Of a stretch of DNA of 64,000 nucleotides, positions 22,459-33,159 are shown piece by piece; the first letter of the stretch is position 1; the number at the start of each line of letters is the position of its first letter. Both the position numbers and the translations under genes were made by a program. This DNA is from Adiantum capillus-veneris (taxonomy: Eukaryota; Streptophyta; Polypodiopsida; Polypodiales; Pteridaceae), in assembly GCA_014529385.2 (NCBI GenBank), contig CM043942.1, positions 109,792,641 through 109,856,640 on the forward strand, written 5' to 3'. The notes beneath the pieces were generated by a model. That model was not told the DNA's origin. It made no database searches and saw only the letters and a program-made list of their open reading frames with translations.

Positions 22459-22860
22459 GACATAAACCTATGTTTTTCTAGTCGTATCGTCTATGAATGT
22501 TACATAGTAGAATGAGCCACCAAGTGATGATGTACTTGTAGGACCCCAAACATCAGAATGAACCAACTCAAGTTTTTTATTTTTTCTTTCATATCCTGAT
22601 TTTTGAAATTTTACCCTCTTTTGTTTACCATAAACACAATCTTCACAGAACTCTAAGTCCACTTCTTTCAAACCTGGTAGAAGCTTCTTTGTTTGAAGGA
22701 TTTGCATTCCTTTGGCACTCATATGCCCAAGTCGGTAGTGCCACACCGCACTGTCAACTTCTGTAGTTGCTGCACAAGCTGAAGGTTGCGTGCTAACAGT
22801 ACACAAGTAAAGTGTACCGACCTTTTCACCCTTGGCAACCACCAAAGATCCCTTTGAGAT
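22459..22860 (-). pseudogene. Copia-A copy 2 GAG-pre-integrase and integrase start
   Basis: Contains HYRLGHMSAKGM and CEDCVYGK, the HHCC zinc region, followed by HSDVWGP with the first catalytic Asp of integrase. It is bounded by stops at about 22860 (W-to-stop) and 22465. Confidence 0.88.
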
Positions 22861-22863
22861 CTT

Positions 22864-23289
22864 TCACCATTTGTTTCCGAATGCAATGTTGTGACCTTCA
22901 TCGTCCAATTGTCCTGTAGAGATCAAATTTTTGCGAAGAGAAGGAACATGCCTAACATCTTTAAGCTTCCATTCATTTCCGTTAGCAGTTTTGACAGAAA
23001 CCGTATCCTTGCTGACAATCTCACAAGCTTCATCATCTCCCAAGTATACATACCCAAAATTACCTTTGGTGTAGTCTTGGAAATGTTGCTTGTGTGGTGT
23101 GGCATGGAATGAAGCCCCGAAATCTACTATCCAGGAATTAGACACATTGTCTAATGAGAGAATTAGAGCATCTTGCTCTACTTTTCCTGCCACATTGGCC
23201 TCAGATGTTGGCTTGTTGTCTTGAGACTCTGTCTCCTTGTTCTTCTTGGACCGGCAATCCTTCTTGACGTGGCCCTTCTTGTCGCAGTT
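22864..23289 (-). pseudogene. Copia-A copy 2 protease
   Basis: Retropepsin-like segment with active-site motif DFGASFHATP near 23120, as in copy 1, and the KNLISTGQL block. The N-terminal part overlaps the basic Lys-rich end of the zinc-knuckle region. Confidence 0.85.
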
Positions 23290-23994
23290 TCAACATTCAA
23301 GAACTGACTTTGTGCGTGACTTGCTCCGTCTTGAGCGATCACGACCCTTTTGGTTTTTGAACCTCTCCTTAGGCCTTCCTCTTGTTTCCACTGACAATGC
23401 AACACTTGATGATTCTCCTGTGCTTCTCCTTCGCATTTCCTCGCTTAGGAGAACACCCACAACATCATCAAACTTAAGAGTATTTGTGCCAGAGATAGAA
23501 TTACTTACAGCCATCACAAGGCTGTCCCAACTATCCGGTAGAGATGATAGTATAAGGAGAGCTCGCACTTCGTCATCGAAATTGATTTTCACTGATCGAA
23601 GTTGACTTATGTTTGTGTTAAAGTCATTTAGGTGTTCTGCAACTGAACCATTCTCTGCCATCTTTAGATTGAACAAGCGCTTCATAAGAAATACCTTATT
23701 GGATGCCGATGGTTTCTCGTAGAAGTCGTCAAGTGACTTCATCAAGTCCTCTGCGGTCTTCATCTCCGAAACATTGAAGGCCACCGTTGACGCCAAGATT
23801 AACCGGATTGTTCCCTGTGCCTTTCGATTAAGGACAATCCATGCTTCATCTGCCATTGTTGCGGGCTTCTTCGCAAGACCGCCTAGTGGCAAATAGAGGC
23901 CCTTCTAGTAGAGATAGTCTTCAATCTGCATCTTCCAATGTTGGTAGTTTTTGCCGTTGAACTTCTCAATCTTGAGCTTCCCTTTTTCCGCCAT
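23290..23994 (-). pseudogene. Copia-A copy 2 gag with shared internal stops
   Basis: Gag starts at the ATG ending at 23994. It carries the same TAG (23905-23907) and the same TGA in the zinc knuckle (23290-23292) as copy 1. Between these stops the frame is open for 200 codons with only scattered replacements relative to copy 1. Confidence 0.9.
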
Positions 23995-24053
23995 AACTCC
24001 CACTCAATTCAAGGAATCCTTTCCTTGAGATAATTTAGCTACGAGCAAACCTT

Positions 24054-24065
24054 GCTCTGATACCA
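24054..24065 (-). promoter_or_regulatory. Primer binding site (initiator tRNA-Met), Copia-A copy 2
   Basis: Minus strand TGGTATCAGAGC, two bases from the LTR, identical to copy 1. Confidence 0.92.
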
Positions 24066-24067
24066 GT

Positions 24068-24151
24068 TGTTAGGAAATAAGACGTAGCTAAATAGATAAT
24101 TGAGTAGATTACTTAATGGAGAGAGACATATTTATATACACGAGATTATAG

Positions 24152-24214
<63 letters not shown>

Positions 24215-24879
24215 CACGATATACGTGGTTCACCCAATGTGGGCTACGTCCACGGGAAAGCAGCCACTCAATGGCTTTAGTACTTCAAAACAAGAAGTAG
24301 TTTACAAAGGGATTATACCCTTAATGGAGCTCCCGCCTTGCTTCACTCTCACCACCTCACACTCACCTTGTTGCATCAACTTCACACTATGAAATGTGTG
24401 TAGAAATGGCCTCCTTTTATAGGCCAAAAGGGCTGCCCTCTCTTATGAGAGACAGCCATGTGTAGCCGCCCTTGTGCGAATAAGTCCAAATCAGACCCTC
24501 CAATCCGCCCATGTGTGGCCGCCCTTGAGAAGACAAGTCCGCTTTTGAATTCGGCCACCGGCCACCGGCTATTGACTTTCGACCACCGGCCACCGGCCAT
24601 TGACTTCCGGCCACCGGCCATCGGCCATTGACTACCGGCCACCGGCCAACCGAGCAGTTGTTTTCCCACCACTTTCCGGCCGCCGTTCGGCCATAATATT
24701 CCGACGAAAAAGAATATTCCGGCCTTTAAAGTTGCCCCTGATTCTTGTCTGTGAAAATTTTGGTTTCCGGTGAGTGATTTTCCTTCACGCACGATGGCTT
24801 CTCCTCATAATGGGGGCCTTACAAAGGTGCGATTTTACCACAGAAAATTACAAGGGTAAATCAGGCTCCATACTTAACA
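24068..24879 (-). repeat. 5' LTR of Copia-A copy 2
   Basis: 812 bp, TGTTAGG...TACTTAACA, with the (GA)n run at 24155-24210 and the CCACCGGCCA minisatellite. Followed by CTTAG (target duplication) and the apparent continuation of the histone-like frame. Confidence 0.93.
24155..24210. repeat. (GA)n microsatellite inside the LTR
   Basis: A perfect AG run of about 56 bp at the conserved LTR position. Confidence 0.98.
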
Positions 24880-24883
24880 CTTA

Positions 24884-24925
24884 GCACTAAATTTAAGAAA
24901 TGAAGTATGCCTTCATAAGATGTAG
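24884..24925 (+). pseudogene. Displaced C-terminal codons of the histone H3-like frame
   Basis: If the Copia-A element and one target duplication are removed, the 16359 codon (G..) joins at 24884 and the frame continues A-L-N-L-R-N-E-V-C-L-H-K-M and stops at 24923-24925. This gives a short tail after DLAL, the position where H3 ends its last helix and basic C-terminus. The AT-rich DNA beyond (to about 25080) would be the 3' flank. Basis: sequence join plus family knowledge; short, hence moderate confidence. Confidence 0.6.
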
Positions 24926-25155
24926 TTTATCGCATGTACTCTCTCTTCATGAGATTTGTAATCTTTCTCTATAATATCAATTGGAGAATTTCTACCATTC
25001 TGACCAATTGTTCAATTTTAATTTGTACATTGTTTTTTATAAGTATTTGAATTGTTGGATATGCTAAATTTAAGTTTACCACCATGGCTCTATTTTCGCC
25101 CGCCGAGGCACACACGTGCACAGAACCTCAAACATGCAGCCACCGGGCGACCAGG

Positions 25156-25410
25156 GGGAGGGTCTCGGAGATAACTTTGCAAAATGGGGTGACGGGGCGT
25201 ACGGGGCCAAGAAGGGCATGCGACGCATCAGCGACGCCGGGCGGGGTTGGAAGGTGGCATAATTTCTCCCTGCGCGCCATGGTGCACAGGGGCTTTTTGT
25301 GCAGCTTCCGACCCGCCCGGCATCGCCGATGCGTCACATGCCCTTCTTGACTCCATATGGACCCCCTGTTGCCCCGTTACGCAAAATTATCTCCAAGACG
25401 CTCCTCCCGC
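25156..25410. repeat. GC-rich foldback (imperfect inverted repeat)
   Basis: Arms 25156-25244 and 25312-25409 pair imperfectly: GGAGATAACTTTGC/GCAAAATTATCTCC, AAGAAGGGCATG/CATGCCCTTCTT and CGGGCGGG/CCCGCCCG blocks in mirror order, with a loop of about 65 bp. It is strikingly GC-rich against the flanks. It could be a foldback transposon remnant or a hairpin locus. No coding evidence. Confidence 0.75.
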
Positions 25411-25883
25411 TTTAGCAGCTCTGCAAAACCGTTCTTGGAGAACTCTATGTGAGCAACTCTAAGAATTGATGGCCCTAGATGGCTTAGGTAGTGCCAAAGA
25501 GAACTATCTCTACCCGTGGAGACGTTGGGTGAACCTCCAGTACGCATTGCAAACTTACAACATGATAAGCCGTCTGCAAATTGATATTAACACTTGTCAT
25601 AAGGAATACTAGAAATTCTACCAGGTTTTGATTTATTTACCTCAGTTTCTTCATCCCTCTCTTCAAGGTTTTTCTTTGTAAGATCGACGCTAGATCGATC
25701 ATCTCTACCAATTGCAATCAGTGGTTTGTGTGGATGAAATCCGCTGTCTGGTACGCTTTCGTAGAAAGAGGCACATAATTTTATTTCCACTAGTGTACTT
25801 GCTATTGTTTGCACCAACTGTTGTTTGTTTTCACTGGGGAGGAAAGAGAGGCTTTCTGGGAGATCTTGGCCTTCAAAATCGAT

Positions 25884-26658
25884 TTAAAAATTGACTTTCT
25901 CTTCCTTCCCACTGGGATCCTTCATGCCTTCATAGATAGCAAGCACTGCAAGTGACTCATCTTCTCTGAGTCCTAACGTTTTAGCAATGTCGCCAAGGAA
26001 CAGAAACTGATGATCATCCACCACCACTGGATACAAAGTGAGAATTTGGAGGTCCGAGATCTCTTCCAACACCTCATCTCCCTCTATCATTCGATCTTCC
26101 TCCTGAGTGGCACTGGAATCTTGTATGAGTACAAGTGCCTTAGATGCTTCGGACTGCTCATCTATCTCTTCGATACCTTCATTTGATTCCTCCACAATGG
26201 TCATAGGAGGTATTTGGTTGACCTTTTCCTTCGATTTTCCCTTGTCCATTCCCTCAAGCACAAGTAATGCCAGAACCATGTCCCATGAAATAAATTGGGT
26301 GCCTATGCACCCCAATGCCCAAATCCATGAGATCATCCTCATCCTCTATCTTGAAGTCCCATTCCATGAGGCATTTAATAAACCTCAACAAGAGAAACCG
26401 GAAGTTTTTGTCAGCTGCATACAGATGCTTCAAGAAATCCACTGGCAACCATGCCGTGTTGGATTCCTCAAAGATTATGGCATATTCCTCCATGTGCTGT
26501 GCCATGTAGTCAAGAAAGCTTCTGAATGCCTCTGCATGAAGGTTGGCAGTGGCCTGCATGTCAATTGTCCTCTCGAACACACTGAGTAGTTCATGTGCTC
26601 TATTTGCAAGTCCTACCTTTTCTAATTGTGTGAGAATTGCACCAGTAGACGTTGCCAT
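25884..26658 (-). pseudogene. Unrecognised protein, two overlapping frames (frameshifted)
   Basis: The first frame starts with an ATG ending at 26658 (MATSTGAILTQLEKVGLANR...), is mostly helical with hydrophobic and aromatic residues, and ends at 26254. The second (26342-25884) overlaps it and is acidic (EESNEGIEEIDEQSE...) with a C-terminal FLGDIAKTLGLREDES segment. The overlap suggests a single ~250-residue protein with a frameshift near 26260-26340. I do not recognise the family. It lies downstream of other minus-strand fragments (28736-26986) and may belong to the same host gene or be the second gene of CACTA-1. Confidence 0.45.
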
Positions 26659-26985
26659 GGATTCGTTCGTGAAGAAGATGCGAAGAGAGCTTAGAGCTAG
26701 AGTTTTGTGATTGTGAGAAATGAAGTTTAAAAACTAAAAAGTCACTTATATACCCAAAGTCGCTTTTTTAAAAGCACTTAAATTAATGCCAAAATAACTT
26801 TAAACTTTAATTTTAAACAAAATCACACTACAAAGCATTGAAAGACACAAACATTGAAAAGATTTGTGCTCCACAACAAAGAAATTGCACGTTTCAATCG
26901 AAAACTTGAACAAGCAGAGAATAAAAAAGTATGCGCAAAAACGAGATTCAAAACACCGTATGTATTAATGTGGACAAAATCCATG

Positions 26986-27630
26986 TCACTCATAAGCTTT
27001 TACAAAAATACATCGCGGAAATGGAATGTTCTCACACAGAAAGCTCTTCTCTTTCCTAGAGCGAACAATCTTTTCATTGATTACAAAGAGATATTGCTTG
27101 GGCAAGGTATATCTGAGATTAAGATACTCACGAAGGTGACTAAGATGCCAATCATTGTTCACTGTAATGTGGTGCACTCCATCGTCGTGGAGATGTATTT
27201 GCAAGTCAACTGATTCTCTAGCAGCAATCTCAAAGTCTAGTGCCTCCCATTCTCCCATTGTCACCTTCCATCTTCTATAGGGAAAGACCATCGACAATAT
27301 TTGCTTTGCAATAAGGTATCTGAACACTACCTTGTCAGCAGTTACAGAGCACTTGATTCTATCTCCTTGGTGGTTGACCACCTTAGTTTCCCATCCAACT
27401 ACAAGAAACCCGTTGATCGCACTTCCCTCTTTGCAAGTCCACATTGTTGATGTCCTGTGAACACTCTGAAGTCGAAATCTAAACACAAACACATGAAGAG
27501 ACATAAACCATGTTACTGTGGCTTTATGGGAACTATAAATTAGGCAAAATTTGGACTCACAAAGGGGCCCTTTAAGGAGTTTGACTTTACCTCTCTCTAC
27601 CAAAATGGGTGCATGGATAAATTTTTGCAA
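26986..27630 (-). pseudogene. Unrecognised protein segment with beta-grasp-like end
   Basis: An open minus-strand frame of 214 codons. The C-terminal half (WKVTMGEWEALDFEIAARE, then LQIHLHDDGVHHITVNNDWH...) alternates charged and hydrophobic residues like a folded domain, and the last ~60 residues could be a ubiquitin-like or beta-grasp unit (weak inference). The first ~30 codons lie inside the left arm of the 27540-27988 palindrome. A TTTAG near 27475 could be an acceptor, so the real exon may be shorter. No function assigned. Confidence 0.4.
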
Positions 27631-27988
27631 ACAAACTCCAAAGTTGGTGGAGGTTTGAAAGTTAGAATGTCCTCTTCAAGCTCTATCTATTGATATATAG
27701 CACGCCATGAGATTCCTCATATTTTAGAAGATTCTTTTTTTTGATTCACTTAGATTCCGACAGAGTTGTCACATCATAGGTGAATCAAAAAAAGAATCTT
27801 CTAAAATATAAGGAATCTCATGGCGTGCTATATATCAGTTGATAGAGCTTGAAGAGGACATTCTAACTGTCAAACCTCCGCCAACTTTGGAGTTTGTTTG
27901 GAAAAATTTATCCATGCGCCCGTTTTGGTAGAGAGAGGTAAAGTCAAACTCCTTAAAGGGACCCTTTGTGAGTTCAAATTTTACCTAA
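27540..27988. repeat. Near-perfect 209-bp inverted repeat with 32-bp loop
   Basis: Arms 27540-27748 and 27781-27988 are about 95% complementary by eye; the loop is 27749-27780. No transposon terminus is seen at the outer ends. The left arm overlaps the unknown minus-strand frame, so the arm sequence itself looks gene-derived. Transcription either way would give a long double-stranded hairpin. Confidence 0.93.
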
Positions 27989-28736
27989 TGGGTGCACTTC
28001 ATTGATGCTTCCACATCCACCTCGATTCTCCTGTTGGTTGCTGCGATCAAGGCATTGTCTAGCTTAGGCCATTCCAAACTCTCCAAGGTTGGCGAGTGAA
28101 CCAGAGATAAATTATCATATCCATTTCCCCTAGGTGTGACATAAGTATGATCATACAAAAAAATGTCATGTGAGGCAAGCTCAGAGGACTGACAACCAGC
28201 ATAGAGCAATTTGCCAAGCTCAGTGTGGATGGCCTAAAAAGTTCCAGTGAAGGACTCTAATGGCTTCCACTCTACAAAATTGGATGGAAAAACATCTGTA
28301 AACATGAACAAAAAGCAATGGAAGTCTTACAATCATCAAAAGAAACACACAAGGAAGAAATAATAAATAGATAACCAAAAAACTTGCAAGAGGAGTAGAA
28401 ATTGCAATTTGCAGGAAACCTTGATGGATCCACTGTTGTCTCTAGCTTCTGTTGTGAAGCAACATACACATGTTGCACCTTCGCAAGACTCTTGCCGTCT
28501 TGTGTTTACTTGAACTCCATGATTCTTCCCTTCCAATGGTGTGCTCAAGAAGCCATGTCTCTCCTTGCGACCTTGTGTGCACCTCTTGAGCTGGGTTGCA
28601 TTGTCACCCACATCATTCGTTTTAACTCCATCGTCACCCAATATCCATTGTTGTCTTGTATATTACTGCATGAAATGGAGTCAATGACACTCCTAGGTCG
28701 TTGAGTACTTGATGATGCCATGGGAAATAGTGGCAC
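27989..28736 (-). pseudogene. Unrecognised multi-exon gene fragments
   Basis: A frame starting with ATG near 28721 (MASSSTQRPRSVIDSIS...) runs to about 28420 with frame breaks (CCFTTEARDNSGSIK), followed by a possible GT donor. A second block (28250-27985) reads WKPLESFTGTF...HTELGKLLYAG...ASHDIFLYDHTYVT and ends with KLDNALIAATNRRIEVDVEA near 28000. The pieces look like exons of one gene that continues across the palindrome into 27630-25884. Family unknown. A CACTA TNPA-like gene is possible because CACTA-1 lies immediately upstream in the same orientation. Confidence 0.4.
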
Positions 28737-28939
28737 AACCTACATACAAACACTTATGATTAGACATTGCACATCCATGTTCTTAGCTATATAAAGAGCA
28801 AGAATCTTGATGGTACACAAAGGTGAAGGATGCCACTTACTGCTATTTTGCTCCACCTGCTTGTTGACTTAATGTGGAAGAAATGTTACAAAGCTTGAGA
28901 GGGAAGTAGATCCTCTCTAGAGAGCTTAATGGAGAGAAA

Positions 28940-29361
28940 GAGCAAGAAACTTGTTGTGGTGTGTTGATTGGTGAACTATCTACTGAAGAGAGTGGTGGAC
29001 GCTCTCTCGGTGGTGTGGACTCATTGGTAGAACCACTACCATAGCAACCACGGCCTCCAGAATGATGCCTACCTTGTCACTAGGATGAACCACCTATCAG
29101 TGTAGGGGGCACATGAGTCCTAGGCGTAGGGGGCACACTAGACTGAGGTGTGGGGCTGCTTGGTGTAGGGACCACACTAGTCGCAAGCATAGGGTTGGCC
29201 ATAGTAGGTCTAGAGGGACCTGCTGCCCAAAGGTGTTGTGCCATCGTGATCTGCTCTGGTGCAAACTGAGACAAAAACGAGCCCATCTGCTCGGGTGTCA
29301 TGCCGGCCGAAGTGATAGGAAAACTAAAACTAGGAGAGTATGGCTCATCGTCATCGGCCAT
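28940..29361 (-). pseudogene. CACTA-1 second ORF, TNP1-like N-terminus
   Basis: Starts with ATG ending at 29361 (MADDDEPYSPSFSFP...), is rich in Pro, Ser and Thr with TP repeats (PTPSSPTPQSS), stops at 29080 and continues in another frame (GRHHSGGRGCYGSGS...) to about 28940. Comparable TP-rich N-termini precede the TNP1-like domains at 53555 and 38900 in the other CACTA units. The conserved C-terminal TNP1 region was not found here. Confidence 0.5.
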
Positions 29362-29539
29362 GGCTAATCATACACAAAAAACACCCACAAAATACGTTAG
29401 TTTACGTACGAAATGCTTAATCAATATAAATAACAAATCAAAGAAAGTGCGATACAAATGACAACATCTAAAGTGTATTGTAGATTAATAAAAAGAGCTT
29501 TACAAAAGGGTTCCTAGAAAAAGTCATTAGTTAATCTCT

Positions 29540-30260
29540 CATCCCTCTATGAGATCTGATGCACCAAAGATGTCTATCTTTATATGTACTTCTGCATCTT
29601 CGTCATCAAACTCTACTTCTTCGTTGCTCTCCGCATCAGCTTCAGTGTTTGACACCTCATCTCTAGCTTCAGACAATTGCTCAATGCTAACATCCACCTC
29701 AAAATCTAAACTTAAAGTTGGAGTCGGTCCTTTGCTTTGTTCATGAATCACCTCTTTGACCTCAACATCAATCCTTCACACACTTGCTTGCTACGTGGAG
29801 CAACTTGAATGACATAGAGCCAATAGGGTTTAGACATATCATAGTCATCATTTTCTGTCCATAGTAGATTGTGTATGAACACAACTTGTTCACAATGCTA
29901 GGGAAGTACGAACGTATCCCGTACATCTATCCACACCCGCCTAGAGTTCACTTGAATCAATCCACTCTTGTCTTTACGAACAGTTGCATTAGGGCCATTG
30001 GTAATAACCACTTGCATTAGGGCCGTTGGTAATAAGTTTGAACCACTTGACATCAAAGATAAACATATTAAACTTTCTAAAGCTAATCTTCAATATGTCT
30101 TGGATGTAGCCAAAGTATTCAAGCTGGCTAGTCTCTGTATTCTCATCCCTGGCACTACTCCTACTTTCTTGGACGAAGCTTGCTCTAACACCACTGTCGA
30201 AAGTGACCCTTTGTTCGTTGATCCGTTGCACTCTGAAGTGCTTCCCATGCGACCACAAAG
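29540..30260 (-). pseudogene. CACTA-1 transposase, DUF4216 region
   Basis: The minus-strand frame reads YFGYIQDILKISF...FIFDVKWFKL, the DUF4216 wording (Y/F-G-x-I/L-x-x-I...F-x-x-KW). A direct duplication of about 28 bp (GCATTAGGGCC[A/G]TTGGTAATA at about 29986 and 30015) disrupts it. An acidic tail (29751-29539) follows. The paralogous segment in CACTA-2 is at 54096-54300. Confidence 0.75.
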
Positions 30261-30326
30261 CTCCATATTTGTGATACTGCAGCCACTAAATTGAAACAGA
30301 CTAAAATTATTATTGCAAACTAATCT

Positions 30327-31350
30327 TCATGTGGAGCTCAAAAAGGAAGTTGTGAAATATACATGCCAATTGCAACCCCTTGACATCACCTCTTTCTCTT
30401 CAGTAATCAACACTCCATTCCTCTTTGCCTCTGAGAGTTTCACATCTAACCACCGTCCAGTTGGAAAGTCACACAATTTTTGAAGATGATCTAAAAAAGG
30501 AAGGTTTCCAGTTGCACGGTTGTGCTTGAATTGAAGGCGATCTGTCAACGTTGTTGCTTTTCCCCTTCTACCTCTCTAGCCACTTTTGCATGATTTCTGA
30601 GTTGACAAGGCAAAATCTCATAACCTTTTCTCGCATTGTGATGTCCATCTTCCTAATGATGTCTTGTCCCTGTGGCTCATCCCCTATCACCTTGACATTG
30701 AACTCAGTAGTCCACATTCGGGGCATCTCTGGATCAATCGAGACCAAAAATTCATTGAGGAGGACAAGGGACTCTTATACAAGCCATCCTTCGGCCATGC
30801 TACCCTCGGGGCATGCCCTTTGACAAACAAACCCCTTTAAAGTCTTCATAGATCTCTCCAAGAAGAACATCCACCTGCTATGGACCACCCCAGCAACTTC
30901 AACTTCATCGACCACATGCACAAGTACATGCATTTGGATGGTAAGAATGTTTATTGGAAAGTACTTCTCCACTATACACACTGCTTCAATAGAATTTAAG
31001 CGTGCAACATCGATGCTGTCTTCTCTTATTTCTTTTGAACTAATCCAGCTTACCAACTCACTGATTTTGTAGATTATTCTTCTAATGTCATCTGTCAAAC
31101 AACCCTTTATGGAAATTGGTAAGATGAACTGTAAAAATTTGTGCCAATCGTGGGACTTAAGATCACTGAGATTGTCATCTCTCGTAAAAGCCGTTTTCAA
31201 ACATCGCATGCACTGTGTGGGAGTCTTGAATGAAGATATAGTATTCTTCACTTCTTGCTCTTCTACGCGACTCAGAACCCATGGACCTTTTGGTATAGAC
31301 CACTTTCCATTGGGTTTAAGTCGAGGCCACATATCTGGCATTAGACCCAT
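30327..31350 (-). pseudogene. CACTA-1 transposase, DUF4218 region
   Basis: 31350-30775 encodes LKSHDWHKFLQFILPI, FPINILTIQMHVLVHVVDE and HSRWMFFLERSMKTLKG...ACPEGSMAEG, a clear DUF4218 domain found C-terminal to tnp2 in plant CACTA transposases. The frame then breaks near 30775 and continues in pieces to 30327. Confidence 0.9.
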
Positions 31351-31369
31351 AGCCTGCAGGTAATCTCTT

Positions 31370-32560
31370 TGGGCCTTGCTCTCCCTTTTTCCACTGATGG
31401 TTTTCTAGATGATCTCCCCCACATTCTTGAAGATGTGCATTGGGACGAGCAAATGATTAATCAACATGTCACTCCAGTACAAGAGATCATGGAAAATAGA
31501 AAGTCTTTTCATTCAAGGTGGAATCCAATCTCCCCTCTCCAGCCACATGTTTTTCCAGTCGCTCGCTTTCAGTGGATGCATGTCATGTTTGCATATGTTT
31601 GGTCCACGCAGCTCATGTTATTCATGCAAAAATCTACCATGCTCCTCGTAAATTGTCTTGCTCAAATGCTCAGAGCAGCAAAAGCCAAGTCGAGGACCAC
31701 ATTTCGGACATGCATGATTGTTCGAGTAAATCAAGCCTGAAACATCACAAAATTAACATATAAAAGCATTGACATAGCCATGAATCACATGTGTGTGAGG
31801 GTTAAAGGCACTTACCTGAGCATGGTCCACATGAGAATGCCTTGCACATGTACATTCCATTGTCCGATTGGTTGGGACATATCAACCACATTGATTCCTA
31901 TCCACAAGATTTGGAGCTCTTCTATAAGTGGTGCTGGATAGACAACAACAGATGGCCCTTCTTGATAGCGAGCCATGGTGGAAGATTATAATTAACCAGA
32001 AAAATAGGCCACGTGCTCCATGAAAAACTCTGTAATCCAAATGGGTTTAGTCCGTCCATTGCCATACCAAAACCGGTACATCGAGGCTTGTTCTTAAATG
32101 TAGGCCAACTTTCCTCTATGTGCTTCCATGCACGAGAGTCAGCAGGTACCCGCATCACATCATCTATCGATCTAGTATTTGAGTGCCATGTTATCAAGGT
32201 GGCTATGGACTTGCACCTGAACATACTCTTTATTCTTGGAATGATAGGAAAGTATCGAAGGACCTTTTCAGGGATAAATTTTTCTTATGTGTCCTCCCTA
32301 TACCTGTTTGATCCACAATGGGACACTGTTCTAGGTTTGCATACTCATTGCAAAAAAGTATAAAAACATTAGGACATGCATGTACTTTTTGATAATCCAA
32401 GCCCAATTTAGTAATAAGCTTTTTAGCGGCTAGACGGGTAGGGGGCATGTGATTCCCTTTTGGCAAGATTTGCTCATTCAGCAACCTGTCGTTACATGGA
32501 CAAGTGAGCCCTTTGATCACTTTATATGAAATGTAGTTTGCACTTTACCATACTTAGGAT
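31370..32560 (-). pseudogene. CACTA-1 transposase catalytic region (tnp2)
   Basis: Fragments in several frames: CNDRLLNEQILP...LAAKKLITKLGLDYQKVHACPN (32520-32370) and RAWKHIEESWPTF...GFGMAMDGLNPFG...WPIFLVNYNLPPW (32140-31960), both hallmark tnp2 blocks with the D-G-x-x-PF motif. 31740-31370 is also part of this region but is read poorly. The enzyme would cut the CACTA ends; this copy is inactive. Confidence 0.88.
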
Positions 32561-32573
32561 AAAATATGTTTAC

Positions 32574-33112
32574 CTAAAAAGCTCTGTTGACTGAGGCATC
32601 AGACCAACCGTAGACAGACTGCAAATTAAGCATTGCCAACACGGTACAGAGAACTGAGATTTTTGCACCAGTGTAGAGCGGCATGCGTGCAAGACTTTCC
32701 ATCATCTCACCCTCTTCATCATTGCTATCATGCCGTCGATATGAACGGGATGGCTGAGGTTGGTCCAGAGTACTGCGTTCAATGTTGTCACCTTCTATGT
32801 TGGAATCCATGTCAAAGAACACGTCCAACATCTGCTCCATCTCTACTTCTTGAAATGCCGCTTCACGTATTAGTTGGGAGGACTCACTCGATGGCTGCTC
32901 GTTTGAAAATGGTCTTCTTTAGGATAAGTTAGAGAAATATCTACTTGCGGAATTTGACCTTCAATCTCTAGATCATGAGATCGATAACGCAGGTCTTGTA
33001 CTTGCTCTATCGAAAACAGAACGTGATTACGTATGTGTTGGTAGCAATTTTTTTTTTTCCGAAAGATTTGATGCTTGCAATGCGCGCAAGGACACACCGT
33101 CCTATCATCCAT
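32574..33112 (-). pseudogene. CACTA-1 transposase N-terminal zinc domain
   Basis: Starts at the ATG ending at 33112 (MDDRTVCPCAHCKHQ...), with the CPCxxC...H...H arrangement of the transposase-associated domain that opens plant CACTA TNP2 proteins. It continues through an acidic linker with DSNDEEGEMMESLARMP to 32574. Confidence 0.8.
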
Positions 33113-33159
33113 ACTTTATCTACCAATGATGCAACAAATAATTAAAACACTCTAGTTGT

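Larger units (their letters stand above)
16360..24879 (-). mobile_element. Ty1/Copia retrotransposon, family A copy 2 (full length, with nested insert)
   Basis: Both LTRs are present (16360-17174 and 24068-24879), with tRNA-Met PBS, PPT and all Copia domains in order on the minus strand. Flanking 5-mers are GTTAG (16355-16359) and CTTAG (24880-24884), a target duplication with one mismatch. Counting by eye, the LTRs differ at about 25-30 of ~740 aligned positions. The internal region is split at the RNase H/RT border by the 2,874-bp insert. Several W-to-stop changes are G-to-A/C-to-T, as expected for methylated, decaying copies. Confidence 0.94.

Noticed and set aside
25084-25462. Plus-strand frames of about 70-88 codons in the GC-rich foldback
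   Set aside because: Both strands and both arms are open because of GC composition; the inverted-repeat structure explains the sequence better.
26824-26840. CACTACAAAGCATTG as the left terminus of CACTA-1
   Set aside because: It differs from CACTACAAGAGG after eight bases, lacks a matching 3-bp duplication, and lies between coding-like fragments; chance is not excluded.
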